A stretch of 64,000 nt of DNA from contig JAZKEO010000006.1 in assembly GCA_040386975.1 (NCBI GenBank), positions 1 to 64,000 of the forward strand. Direction: 5' to 3'. Shown one piece after another: positions 44,848 to 52,769 of the stretch (position 1 is the stretch's first letter; the number at the start of each line of letters is the position of its first letter). The position numbers were made by a program, and so were the translations under genes. The notes beneath the pieces were generated by a model, which saw only the letters and a program-made list of their open reading frames with translations, did no database searches and had not been told where the DNA came from. The DNA comes from M2408 sp040386975. GTDB taxonomy: Bacteria > Bacteroidota > Bacteroidia > Flavobacteriales_D > Crocinitomicaceae.

Positions 44848-45720
44848 TTAAACTTTATCAAAAACATATAAAAACTGAATAACTGGTAGGTAGAGAAAAG
44901 AGGCAAACATCAGTTTTTTAGCGTCTTTATCATCACAAGTAAGAAAAAGTTTGTAAGCGTACCAAAAAAACCAAGCGCTTGCAATTGTTCCGATGATTAA
45001 TGTTGTAATTCCAGTCCAACCCAAAACCCAAGGTAACAAACTGAAAGGAATTAATAAAAAAGCATAAGTCACAATTTGAAAAGCAGAAGCTTTGTCTTTC
45101 CCACCTTTTGATGGTAATAAGGAAAATCCACCAGCTTTGTAATCGTCGTAAACTACCCATGCAATTGCCCAAAAATGTGGAAATTGCCAAATAAATTGCA
45201 CGAAAAATAATACTCCTGGCATCAAACCGAATTCATTTGTATAAGCAATTGCACCTAACATTGGAGGCATTGCACCAGGAAAAGCGCCAACAAAAACTGC
45301 CCATGGAGAAATACGTTTCATCGGTGTGTAGATAAATACATATAAAACGTAAGAAAGTAAACCAAGAATTGCTGTTGTGAAGTTTAATTGATATAATAAA
45401 ACTAAACCCACTAGTAAACTTACAATAACTACAATGTAGCTTTCGCTTAAAGTCATGTTATTCTGCGGTAAAGGTCGATTTTGTGTCCGTTTCATCAATT
45501 TGTCCAAATCTTTTTCCCAAATTTGATTTGAACCATTTGAAGCGGCAGTAACTAAAAATCCACCTAAAACCAAATACGTTATTTGAAGTAAATCTTTTCC
45601 TCCAGCAAAAAGGTAACCAGATAATGCTGAAACAATTACCAGTGCTGAAAGTCTCAATTTCGTGAAAGAAACGTAAGCCTTAAGTTTAGAAGGAGAGCTT
45701 TCTTGTAAATTTTTTTCCAC
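44848..45720 (-). CDS. cyoE: heme o synthase (protoheme IX farnesyltransferase)
   Basis: UbiA-family prenyltransferase that farnesylates heme b to heme o for the oxidase. Seven or more membrane segments; the prenyl-diphosphate motif is NGSNQIWEKDLDKLMKRTQNRPL, and the second acidic motif is VYDDYKAGGFSLLP. First gene of the oxidase accessory operon. The longest frame starts with a TTG inside the -7 element (45733-45740), so I take the GTG at 45720, which gives a leader of about six bases. Confidence 0.92.
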   Translation of the reverse strand: MEKNLQESSPSKLKAYVSFTKLRLSALVIVSALSGYLFAGGKDLLQITYLVLGGFLVTAASNGSNQIWEKDLDKLMKRTQNRPLPQNNMTLSESYIVVIVSLLVGLVLLYQLNFTTAILGLLSYVLYVFIYTPMKRISPWAVFVGAFPGAMPPMLGAIAYTNEFGLMPGVLFFVQFIWQFPHFWAIAWVVYDDYKAGGFSLLPSKGGKDKASAFQIVTYAFLLIPFSLLPWVLGWTGITTLIIGTIASAWFFWYAYKLFLTCDDKDAKKLMFASFLYLPVIQFLYVFDKV

Positions 45721-45732
45721 GCTTTTTTTCTG

Positions 45733-45740
45733 CAAAGTTA
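45733..45740 (-). promoter_or_regulatory. -7 promoter element of the cytochrome oxidase accessory operon
   Basis: TAACTTTG on the reverse strand, 12 bases before the GTG start of cyoE. It probably drives all seven genes down to DUF420, since gaps inside the operon are short. Confidence 0.5.
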
Positions 45741-45819
45741 TTTATTTTCTTTAATCTGAAACTGTTTTGAATTATTAATCTTAAAATTTTAGAAATTCAA
45801 AAGTGCTTTAATTTTTTAA

Positions 45820-45962
45820 GAGGGTTTCTTTAAAATTAGATTTTTCGAGGCGAGTAATATTTAATAAAGTGAGTTTACTCGTGTAAATGAGCTTTATTAA
45901 ATTGAAGCTCAACGATGAAAAAGCACCACGAAGTAGCACCGAAGGTAATTTTAGGAAACCCG
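45820..45962 (-). repeat. MITE-like element, family B copy 2
   Basis: Read on the reverse strand it follows copy 1 almost base by base: CGGGTTTCCTAAAATTA, a 20-base extra block (CCTTCGGTGCTACTTCGTGG), CTTTTTCATCGTTGAGCTT, CATTTACACGAGTAAACTCA, then CTCGAAAAATCTAATTTTAAAGAAACCCTC. It is flanked by TAA on both sides. It lies upstream of cyoE and just beyond the terminator of the gene at 46000. Confidence 0.7.
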
Positions 45963-45965
45963 TAA

Positions 45966-45994
45966 AATAAAAAAACTGCCCTAAAGCAGTTTTA
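45966..45994 (-). terminator. terminator of the acidic-tail protein gene
   Basis: Perfect 8-bp stem AAAACTGC / GCAGTTTT with a 6-base loop; on the reverse strand it is followed by a T-run. It begins a few bases after the stop codon at 46000. Confidence 0.8.
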
Positions 45995-45999
45995 ATATA

Positions 46000-46362
46000 C
46001 TATTCAACATCGTCTTCTTCGCCATCATCTTTGTCGGCAACATCGTATTCGTCTTCAACATCGTCGTCAGCGAATTCATCTTCGTCGTCAACTTTTACCT
46101 CGTCAGCTTTTACCAAGTCATCGTCTTCATCAAAATCATCATCCTCATCATCAACACTTTTTGCTTTCAAAGTTGGTTTGTTGATTTTCACTAAATAGAT
46201 AATCTCTTCAGTTTCCCACAATAAAGCATCTAAAGTTTCACCAGTTGGTGTTTTTATCTGAGTCATTCCTTCGCTAAATCCATCTGGAAAAGCAAGTAAA
46301 AGTAGTTTTTTTTGATCAATCGACAATTTGTCGTAACTTACTATTGCTCGTTTTTTTGACAT
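46000..46362 (-). CDS. small protein with a strongly acidic C-terminal tail
   Basis: The first 60 residues form a compact conserved part (SYDKLSIDQKKLLLLAFPDGF, GETLDALLWETEEIIYLVKI). The last 50 residues are almost entirely Asp and Glu with a few Ala, Val and Lys, so the tail must be disordered. The design recalls the delta subunit of RNA polymerase or histone-chaperone tails, but I see no sequence link. It appears conserved among Bacteroidota without a function. It follows the next unknown gene by 5 bases. Confidence 0.65.
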   Translation of the reverse strand: MSKKRAIVSYDKLSIDQKKLLLLAFPDGFSEGMTQIKTPTGETLDALLWETEEIIYLVKINKPTLKAKSVDDEDDDFDEDDDLVKADEVKVDDEDEFADDDVEDEYDVADKDDGEEDDVE

Positions 46363-46367
46363 ATTTA

Positions 46368-46655
46368 TTAAATTTCTAATTTATGAATTCTATTTATTGG
46401 TAAAATAACATTTTGCTTCAAGACAATTGCTGAATCTGTTACTGCCCAAATAGTTGTATCTACTCTTTTTTTGCCAGCATCATCAGAGAAATAAATTTTC
46501 ACTTTTTGATGTTCTAGATTACCTAAAGTTATAGCTCTCTCAATGGTTGATTTACGCTCTTTTTGAGCACTCTCACTTTTTAATATATCTTCGTGTGGAA
46601 AATGTAAACTAGCAATTTTTTCTTTTTCAATAATTTTGTATTCTAACTCTTCCAT
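46368..46655 (-). CDS. small conserved cytoplasmic protein of unknown function
   Basis: 95 residues with a helical N-terminal half (ILKSESAQKERKSTIERAITLGNLEHQK) and a beta-rich C-terminal half (VKIYFSDDAGKKRVDTTIWAVTDSAIVLK, VILPINRIHKLEI) that resembles a small barrel. It looks like an uncharacterised Bacteroidota family. A -7 element TATTTTTG lies at 46671-46678, 15 bases upstream, and the acidic-tail protein gene is downstream in the same operon, so the two may act together. Confidence 0.62.
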   Translation of the reverse strand: MEELEYKIIEKEKIASLHFPHEDILKSESAQKERKSTIERAITLGNLEHQKVKIYFSDDAGKKRVDTTIWAVTDSAIVLKQNVILPINRIHKLEI

Positions 46656-46670
46656 ATTCGATATTTAGCA

Positions 46671-46678
46671 CAAAAATA
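46671..46678 (-). promoter_or_regulatory. -7 promoter element for the two small unknown genes
   Basis: TATTTTTG on the reverse strand, exact TAnnTTTG, 15 bases before the ATG at 46655. Confidence 0.45.
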
Positions 46679-46727
46679 TATTAAAAGTTGAAATGAAAAA
46701 TAAAAAAGCACAAAAATTTAATTTTTT

Positions 46728-46938
46728 TTCAAAAAAAAGAGGCTATCCTTTTGAAATAGCCTCTTTCTAATAGTAGTAAGTTTAGAAAATTACTGTAAAA
46801 TCAGATTAGTATTTTCTTTTTTCTTGAAACTAAAAACGTTTAAAACTACAAAAACGATGTAAAATACTTATAAAAACCTCACACATCAATTTCAAGTTTT
46901 AAGAAAATACTAATTACTGATACTAATTTCTAATCCTG
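46728..46938 (-). ncRNA. candidate structured small RNA (6S-like architecture)
   Basis: On the reverse strand a -7 element (TAGTTTTG, 46944-46951) and a strong terminator (46736-46766 plus a T-run) delimit about 210 bases with no open frame. Between them TTAGTATTTTCTT and CTTGAAA (right arm, 46890-46913) pair with 46806-46829, a 24-base stem with a 4-base internal mismatch and a 60-base apical region; outer arms around TTAGTATCAGTAA and TTACAGTAA can extend it. A long interrupted hairpin of this size, alone with promoter and terminator, is the layout of 6S RNA. The identity is inferred from structure only. It might also be a long 3' UTR of the pap2 transcript. Confidence 0.4.
46736..46766 (-). 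terminator. terminator of the candidate small RNA
   Basis: Perfect 11-bp stem AAAGAGGCTAT / ATAGCCTCTTT with a 9-base loop; on the reverse strand it is followed by eight T. It lies about 280 bases past the pap2 stop, too far to be that gene's natural end. Confidence 0.8.
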
Positions 46939-46943
46939 TAAAG

Positions 46944-46951
46944 CAAAACTA
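46944..46951 (-). promoter_or_regulatory. -7 promoter element for the candidate small RNA
   Basis: TAGTTTTG on the reverse strand, exact TAnnTTTG. A TTTG at 46976-46979 (reverse strand) is 24 bases upstream, slightly far for a -33 element. On the opposite strand an exact TATATTTG at 46983-46990 faces the pap2 gene end. Confidence 0.35.
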
Positions 46952-47047
46952 AATTTATTTTTACATTTATTGACGCAAAATGTATATTTGTCGATATTAA
47001 ATGAATATTTATAGGCTATTATTTATTTTCTGGAAATTCAGAATGAA

Positions 47048-47623
47048 TTAATTTAATTTTTTCCAGATGAATTTGAAAGATAAATAAGAACATAGAATTC
47101 CTAAAATGATTCCACCTAATATATCAGATAAATAATGTACACCAAGATAAAGTCGAGAATAGCAAACGAGTAAAACGATTCCAAATAAAAAGTAACAGAA
47201 GGTTTTATATTCTTTATATAAAACAAAACAAAAACAACTTACAATAACAGCAAAATTTGTCGCATGTGAGGAAACAAAACCGTACAATCCACCTGAATAA
47301 AAGTCGTTTTTAGAGATTTGATAAAGATGTAAACTATCTTTAATGAGTAAGTTGTGTGACGGACGATAACGTTGAACTACTTCTTTTAAAGCGTAAACTG
47401 AAATCGCATCAGCGAGAACCAAGGTTAAAACAACGAAGATCAAAAATATAACCGCAGATTTTAAACCAATTTTACGATAAGCTAAATAAATGAGAATTAA
47501 ATAAAGTGGAATCCAAGTAATTTTCGCTGAAACCCACCACATGAATTCATCCAAAAAAGGAGAGTTCCATGAGTTTACGCTTAAAACAATGGCTTGATCT
47601 AATGATTCAAGAAATTTAACCAT
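47048..47623 (-). CDS. PAP2 family membrane phosphatase
   Basis: Five or six membrane segments and the three PAP2 motifs: KEVVQRYRP (KX6RP), SSHAT, and SRLYLGVHYLSD. Such enzymes remove phosphate from lipid phosphates such as undecaprenyl pyrophosphate or phosphatidylglycerophosphate. 191 residues. It overlaps the end of obg by 8 bases, so it is translated from the same message; the link is conserved in part of the Bacteroidota. Confidence 0.88.
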   Translation of the reverse strand: MVKFLESLDQAIVLSVNSWNSPFLDEFMWWVSAKITWIPLYLILIYLAYRKIGLKSAVIFLIFVVLTLVLADAISVYALKEVVQRYRPSHNLLIKDSLHLYQISKNDFYSGGLYGFVSSHATNFAVIVSCFCFVLYKEYKTFCYFLFGIVLLVCYSRLYLGVHYLSDILGGIILGILCSYLSFKFIWKKLN

Positions 47624-48605
47624 TCAGCTCTTTCCAAATTAAATCTTTTAATTCAGTTAATCCTTGTTTTGCAAGCGATGAAATGAATAAATGTGGAATA
47701 TCAGGTAAATCTTCAGCAATTTGCTCTTTTAAAATATCATCCAACATATCAGATTTTGTGATAGCAAGAATTTTGTCTTTGTGCAATAATTCAGGATTAT
47801 ACTGTTTTAATTCATTTATTAAAATCTTGTATTCGTTGTGAATATCATCAGAATCAGCTGCAATCATAAAGAGTAGCAAAGAATTTCGTTCGATGTGACG
47901 TAAAAAACGCAAACCAATTCCTTTTCCTTCAGATGCTCCTTCAATGATTCCAGGAATATCTGCCATCACAAAAGAACGGAAATCTCTGTATTTTACAATC
48001 CCAAGATTTGGTCGTAAAGTAGTAAATGCGTAATTTCCGATTTCAGGTTTTGCATCAGATAAAACCGAAAGAAGTGTACTTTTCCCCGCATTTGGGAAAC
48101 CAACTAAACCAACATCAGCTAAAACCTTTAACTCTAAAATTTTCCAACCTTCTTTTCCTTCTTCACCAGGTTGAGAATAAGCAGGAGAACGATTGATAGA
48201 AGATTTAAAATGGTTGTTTCCTTTTCCTCCTCGACCTCCAGGAATTAATATTTTTTCTTCGCCGTCGGCAGTAATTTCAAATAAAATTTCATTTGTTTCA
48301 GCATCACGAGCTAGAGTACCAATTGGAACTTCGATGTATTTGTCGTGACCTTCAGAACCTGTTTTCATGTTTCCCGAACCGTGAGCTCCATGTCCAGCTT
48401 TTACATGTTTTTGAAATTTCAAATGTAAAAGTGTCCACAATTGGGCGTTACCTTTAAGAATAACATGACCACCACGACCACCATCACCACCATCAGGCCC
48501 TCCCATTGGAATGTATTTTTCACGTCTATAATGTGTCGATCCACCACCTCCGTTTCCAGAAGTTCCATGAATTTTAACGTAATCAACAAAGTTATCGGAA
48601 GCCAT
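47616..48605 (-). CDS. obg: GTPase Obg/CgtA
   Basis: Essential ribosome-associated GTPase. The glycine-rich Obg fold fills residues 1-158 (GTSGNGGGGSTHYRREKYIPMGG, GGDGGRGG, GGRGGKGN), followed by a G domain with GFPNAGKST (G1), FTTLRPNLG (G2), DIPGIIEGA (G3) and TKSD (G4). It ends at residue 329, without the C-terminal OCT domain of Bacillus Obg, as usual outside Firmicutes. A -7 element lies at 48686-48693. Confidence 0.95.
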   Translation of the reverse strand: MASDNFVDYVKIHGTSGNGGGGSTHYRREKYIPMGGPDGGDGGRGGHVILKGNAQLWTLLHLKFQKHVKAGHGAHGSGNMKTGSEGHDKYIEVPIGTLARDAETNEILFEITADGEEKILIPGGRGGKGNNHFKSSINRSPAYSQPGEEGKEGWKILELKVLADVGLVGFPNAGKSTLLSVLSDAKPEIGNYAFTTLRPNLGIVKYRDFRSFVMADIPGIIEGASEGKGIGLRFLRHIERNSLLLFMIAADSDDIHNEYKILINELKQYNPELLHKDKILAITKSDMLDDILKEQIAEDLPDIPHLFISSLAKQGLTELKDLIWKELNG

Positions 48606-48685
48606 TTTGTAATGAGGAGTTAAGAATGAAGAGTTAAAAGTGAAAAGTTTTTAACTTATCTCAAAAAGAATAAAATTAATAAGCA

Positions 48686-48693
48686 CAAAAGTA
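48686..48693 (-). promoter_or_regulatory. -7 promoter element for obg-pap2
   Basis: TACTTTTG on the reverse strand, about 80 bases before the obg start. The spacer to adk (48606-48823) also contains degenerate strings such as GAGTTAAGAATGAAGAGTT and AAAGTCTTGAAGTCTTTCG. Confidence 0.4.
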
Positions 48694-48823
48694 CGAATAA
48701 AAAGTCAAATTAATAGTAACTCCAATAAACTCAGTTTACAAAAGTTAAATATTAATCGCTTTTTTATTTAAAATCAAAGTCTTTAAGCGAAGCGGTCTAA
48801 AGTCTTGAAGTCTTTCGTCTGAT

Positions 48824-49402
48824 TTAGGAATTTACCGTATCCAAAGCCAGATACAATCTATCCGAAATTTCGTCAATTGTACCGTGACCATCAATAGAAA
48901 TAAATTTATTTTGAGCTTGATAAAATGATTTTACCGGCATCGTTTCTTTGATGTAAACATCAATACGATGCTGAATAATTTCAGGATTTGCATCATCAGG
49001 TCTTCCACTAAATTCAGCTCTTTTCAGCAAACGCTCTTTCAATTCATTTTCCTCAACATCTAAAGCTAACATCAAAGCAATTTCAGTGTTTTGAGTTTTA
49101 AGAAATTCATCTAAAGCAAGTGCTTGTGCATTTGTTCTCGGAAAGCCATCAAAAATAAATCCTTTCGGATTTTCTTGTTTGATAACTTCGTTTTTTAACA
49201 TGTTAATTGTTACATCATCAGGCACTAAAGAACCTTTATCCATGAAACTTTTAGCTAAAACACCTAATTCGGTTTCACCTTTAATATTTGCTCTAAAAAT
49301 ATCACCTGTTGACAAGTGAGTTAGACCATATTTTTGAATCAAACGCTCAGATTGAGTTCCTTTTCCAGCTCCTGGAGGGCCAAATAAAACGATATTTAAC
49401 AT
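48824..49402 (-). CDS. adk: adenylate kinase
   Basis: Interconverts AMP, ADP and ATP. The P-loop is FGPPGAGKGTQ, the AMP site LSTGDIFRANI and FIFDGFPRTNAQA, and the short LID is RAEFSGRPDDANPE without zinc cysteines. 192 residues from the ATG at 49402; the frame could be extended four codons to a TTG, but the ATG is one base after the hpt stop and matches the family N-terminus. In operon with hpt. Confidence 0.96.
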   Translation of the reverse strand: MLNIVLFGPPGAGKGTQSERLIQKYGLTHLSTGDIFRANIKGETELGVLAKSFMDKGSLVPDDVTINMLKNEVIKQENPKGFIFDGFPRTNAQALALDEFLKTQNTEIALMLALDVEENELKERLLKRAEFSGRPDDANPEIIQHRIDVYIKETMPVKSFYQAQNKFISIDGHGTIDEISDRLYLALDTVNS

Positions 49403-49403
49403 C

Positions 49404-49937
49404 TTATTCTTCAATTAATTTATAAATTGCATCTAAATTTCTACCATGTTCGTTGTAGTCTAAGCCGTAACCTACTACAAAATCATTAGGTATGGAAAAA
49501 CCAATTAAATCTGGTTTGTGTTTTCCTTGAAAAGCATTTGGTTTGTATAACAAAGATCCTATCTTTAAAGAAGCAGGATTAAAAGCACTCAAATAGGAAT
49601 AGATTTTATTCATTGTAATGCCAGTATCGACAATGTCTTCCAAAATAACAACGTGTTTACCTTCGATATCGGTATTTAAACCAATTAATTCGTCCACACG
49701 ACCTGTCGAACCTGTGCCTTTATAAGAACTTACTTTCACAAAAGAGATGGCACAAGGGATGGAAATTTTTTTCATTAAATCACTTGCAAACATAAACGAG
49801 CCATTTAAAACAGAGATGAAAATTAACTCTTTTCCAAGATATTCTTCATTAATTTGATTGGCAAGAATTTGTATTTGAGATTGAATTTCCTCAGCAGAAA
49901 TAAAAATATCAAATGATTTATCGTGTATGTGTACCAA
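49404..49937 (-). CDS. hpt: hypoxanthine phosphoribosyltransferase
   Basis: Purine salvage enzyme forming IMP or GMP from PRPP. Motifs: LIFISVLNGSFMFASDL, VSSYKGTGSTGRVD, and the PRPP loop VVILEDIVDTGITM; the C-terminal FVVGYGLDYNEHGRNL binds the base. No ATG is available near the N-terminus; TTG at 49937 gives V-H-I-H-D-K, which matches the M-I-Q-I-H-D-K opening of relatives. A near-perfect -7 element (TAATTTCG, 49953-49960) lies 15 bases upstream. Followed by adk. Confidence 0.93.
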   Translation of the reverse strand: MVHIHDKSFDIFISAEEIQSQIQILANQINEEYLGKELIFISVLNGSFMFASDLMKKISIPCAISFVKVSSYKGTGSTGRVDELIGLNTDIEGKHVVILEDIVDTGITMNKIYSYLSAFNPASLKIGSLLYKPNAFQGKHKPDLIGFSIPNDFVVGYGLDYNEHGRNLDAIYKLIEE

Positions 49938-50080
49938 AATTTGAATTTTTTGCGAAATTACTAAATTTTTATCTAAAAGGGATAGAATTCTGAGTATTTA
50001 AATAAAAAACCAGTTAATGTATGGTTTTATTTTAATTTTCAACATGGAATATTCGTGAAGTAAAGAGGAGGATTTAAAGG

Positions 50081-51082
50081 TTAGTCTTCTCTATTGAGGT
50101 TGCTTTGTATTTGTAAAAACATAGCTCTATCACAATCTCCTTTACAGTCTATTATATGTCCTTTTTGATTGTATGTCAGAGTCATGTGAAATTCTCCATT
50201 TTCGTGATAAAAATTCCAATCTCCTGAATAATATCCTTTAACAAATTGACCGATTTTCTTAAGTTTTCCATTTGAATAATAAGAAGTGTATTTTCCCTCT
50301 AAAAAACCATTCTTGTAGAAACTTTCTTCTATCTTTTGACCATTTTCTTTGAACGAAAAACTATTCCCTGATAATGAATCATTTAAATAATTTATTTCAG
50401 TTGCAATGTTTCCGTTTGAGTGATAAGTGAGCCATTTTCCTTCTTTTAAGCCATTGACATAATTTTCTTCTTGTCTAAGATATCTAATTGAACCTCTTGG
50501 TAAGCCATAAAACAACCATTTGCCAGATTTTAAGTAATTTTTATAACTGCCAATGCAACACAGTTCCCCATTTGAAAAGTATGATTTAAATTCTCCAACT
50601 GACCTTCCCATATCATAATTTCTTTTATAAACTAATCTACCTTTTCTATCATAATTTATAATTTCTCCATCAATTAAACCATTTTTATATTTCTCAATAC
50701 AATTTATTTGACCATTACTAAAATATGATATTTTTTTTGTGTACAATCCATTTTCATAATAATTTTCATCAAAATAATAACCACTTTCATCAAACTGAAT
50801 TTGTTTACCGTCTATTTTACCTTCCTTAAAATTATAGATTTGGCAAATCCTCTTTTTGTTGTTGACCTTAATAATTCCAGTGTACAAATTGCCTTTATAA
50901 ATAATAAGTGAATCATAAAGAAAGCCATGTTGAGTATCTCCTAAATTTAAGCCCGATAAAGTCTGAACGCTGTCAATTTCAACTCCAGCTACTCTTTTTG
51001 TTTTTGGTGCTTTTTTGTAGGTTTGACCATAAAGACTAAAAGCAAAACATAAAAAAAATGATAAATTAATAATTGTTTTCAT
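50081..51082 (-). CDS. exported YwqK/MORN-type repeat protein
   Basis: Signal peptide (MKTIINLSFFLCFAFSLYGQ) and about nine repeats of the YwqK antitoxin/MORN type with the pattern Y-x-N-G-x-I/L ... G-x-W/Y/F, for example YYENGLYTKKISYFSNGQI, EGKWLTYHSNGNIATEIN and YSGDWNFYHENGEFHMT. The repeats form a beta sheet surface. Although some members are called antitoxins, exported multi-repeat forms in Bacteroidota have no known toxin partner and none is seen here. Promoter -7 element at 51124-51131. Confidence 0.78.
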   Translation of the reverse strand: MKTIINLSFFLCFAFSLYGQTYKKAPKTKRVAGVEIDSVQTLSGLNLGDTQHGFLYDSLIIYKGNLYTGIIKVNNKKRICQIYNFKEGKIDGKQIQFDESGYYFDENYYENGLYTKKISYFSNGQINCIEKYKNGLIDGEIINYDRKGRLVYKRNYDMGRSVGEFKSYFSNGELCCIGSYKNYLKSGKWLFYGLPRGSIRYLRQEENYVNGLKEGKWLTYHSNGNIATEINYLNDSLSGNSFSFKENGQKIEESFYKNGFLEGKYTSYYSNGKLKKIGQFVKGYYSGDWNFYHENGEFHMTLTYNQKGHIIDCKGDCDRAMFLQIQSNLNRED

Positions 51083-51123
51083 TTAAGTTGTGCTTTAAGA
51101 AGTTAACATTGTTTGTGTTCAAA

Positions 51124-51131
51124 CAAATATA
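51124..51131 (-). promoter_or_regulatory. -7 promoter element for the YwqK-repeat gene
   Basis: TATATTTG on the reverse strand, exact TAnnTTTG, about 42 bases before the ATG. Confidence 0.45.
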
Positions 51132-51269
51132 GTGAATTTAAATTAATTTTGATAATTGCAAACAAAAAAAGACTTTTAAGAACCCAAGTCTAAGTCAAAA
51201 ATAGGATTCTTAAATCGATAATCGAATTAAATTAAAACATTACATTTACCGAAAATTAAAGTATCTTTT

Positions 51270-52199
51270 GTGAAATTAAGTCAAACAAGCAAACAAGTAA
51301 TTTTCCTTTTAGCTTTGGCTACTTGTTTATCAGGGTTTATTGATCCTCCTTTTGCTCTTTTAATGGGATTGGTAATTTCTCAAACTATCGGACATCCCTT
51401 TATTCAACTCAATCAAAAAGCAACGGGCGGTTTATTAAAAGTTTCAGTTATTGGTCTGGGTTTTGGAATGAATTTACATCATGCATTAGAAGCGGGAAAA
51501 GAAGGTCTAGTTTTCACCATTTTTTCAATCGCAATTACACTTTTTGCAGGTTGGCTTTTGGGTAAATGGCTGAAAGTAGAAAAAAACACTTCTTATTTGA
51601 TTTCAAGCGGAACAGCAATTTGTGGAGGAAGTGCGATTGCTGCAGTTTCTGCAATTATCAAAGCAAACGAAAAACAAATGAGTGTTGCTTTGGGTACAAT
51701 TTTCATCTTAAATTCAATCGCCTTATTAATTTTTCCAGCTATTGGCCATTGGTTAAACTTATCACAATATGAATTTGGACTTTGGTGTGCTGTGGCGATT
51801 CACGATACTAGCTCGGTTGTTGGTGCGGCGGCAAAATACGGTCAAGAAGCTTTGCAGATTGCAACAACAGTAAAATTAGAACGTGCACTTTGGATTATCC
51901 CACTTTCTATTTTAACTGTATTTGTAATGAAAACGGAAAGTAAAAAAGTGAAAATCCCTTATTTTATTGCTTTTTTTATAGCTGCAATGTGTATCGCAAC
52001 CTATTTTCCTGAATTTAAAAGTGCTTACACCGTTGCTGTATTAATCGCAAAAAAAGGAATGACGCTTACTTTGTTTTTAATCGGAGCTGGACTTTCACTA
52101 AGCACAATTAAATCTGTTGGAGCAAAACCTTTGATACAAGGAGTTTTACTTTGGATCATGATTAGTTTACTTTCTCTAAGTATGATTTTGTTAACTTAA
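51270..52199 (+). CDS. YeiH/UPF0324 family membrane transporter
   Basis: About ten membrane segments and the family signature SSGTAICGGSAIAAVSAIIKA and LWCAVAIHDTSSVVGAAAKYG. YeiH-type proteins are putative sulfate or anion exporters of the inner membrane; direct evidence is scarce. No ATG fits; GTG at 51270 puts the first membrane segment at residue 9. TATCTTTTG directly abuts this GTG, one base longer than a -7 element, so the promoter is uncertain. 309 residues. Confidence 0.82.
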   Translation: MKLSQTSKQVIFLLALATCLSGFIDPPFALLMGLVISQTIGHPFIQLNQKATGGLLKVSVIGLGFGMNLHHALEAGKEGLVFTIFSIAITLFAGWLLGKWLKVEKNTSYLISSGTAICGGSAIAAVSAIIKANEKQMSVALGTIFILNSIALLIFPAIGHWLNLSQYEFGLWCAVAIHDTSSVVGAAAKYGQEALQIATTVKLERALWIIPLSILTVFVMKTESKKVKIPYFIAFFIAAMCIATYFPEFKSAYTVAVLIAKKGMTLTLFLIGAGLSLSTIKSVGAKPLIQGVLLWIMISLLSLSMILLT

Positions 52200-52228
52200 T
52201 GATTTCAAAAAATCTAACTTTTTAAATT

Positions 52229-52735
52229 ATGAAAAAAAGCATTTATATCTTCTTGGCAATTTTAGTGTCTTTCAGTTTTGGCTTTGGTTTAAATTCATTT
52301 ATTTCCGAGGAAACGAAAGAAATCAAAAAAGTAACTGGAATTGGTGGAGTCTTTTTTAAATGTAAAGATCCAAAAAAATTAAAAGAATGGTACAAGAAAA
52401 ATTTGGGTTTAAATACAGACCAGTATGGAACAAATTTTCAGTGGTATCAAGGAGCGGATTCAACAAAAAAAGGATATACACAATGGAGCCCTTTTTCAGA
52501 GAAAACAACTTATTTTGGTAATCCAGAGCAAAAATTCATGATAAATTACCGCGTTGCCGATATGGATTACCTTGTCAAAGAATTTAAAAAAGAGGGTATT
52601 GTTATGGTTGATTCTGTTGAAACAGTGGAATATGGTAAGTTTCTTCACATTTTAGACCTAGAGGGAAATAGAGTAGAACTTTGGGAACCATATGATAATG
52701 ATTATGGGAAAATTACTGGTGGATTGACGTATTGA
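52229..52735 (+). CDS. exported VOC family protein
   Basis: N-terminal signal peptide or anchor (IYIFLAILVSFSFGFGL) followed by a vicinal-oxygen-chelate domain: GIGGVFFKCKDPKKLKEWYK, LNTDQYGTNFQW, and the C-terminal LDLEGNRVELWEP with the metal-binding Glu. Domains of this glyoxalase type are usually cytoplasmic, so the leader is a notable point. It lies 29 bases after yeiH on the same strand. Substrate unknown. Confidence 0.75.
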   Translation: MKKSIYIFLAILVSFSFGFGLNSFISEETKEIKKVTGIGGVFFKCKDPKKLKEWYKKNLGLNTDQYGTNFQWYQGADSTKKGYTQWSPFSEKTTYFGNPEQKFMINYRVADMDYLVKEFKKEGIVMVDSVETVEYGKFLHILDLEGNRVELWEPYDNDYGKITGGLTY

Positions 52736-52769
52736 GTTTAAAATTCACTTAATAAATTTTGTCTTTTAG

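Noticed and set aside
40427..45735. Complete cytochrome c oxidase operon
   Set aside because: Subunit I and II genes are not present; only assembly factors, subunits III and IV and heme o synthase are here.
40287..45962. Composite transposon formed by two inverted family B copies
   Set aside because: No transposase is present, the elements are small and diverged, a third copy lies elsewhere, and the genes between are ordinary oxidase assembly genes.
47001..47051. 16-codon frame after an exact -7 element
   Set aside because: Too short to judge, overlaps the pap2 stop on the other strand, and has no sign of conservation visible here.
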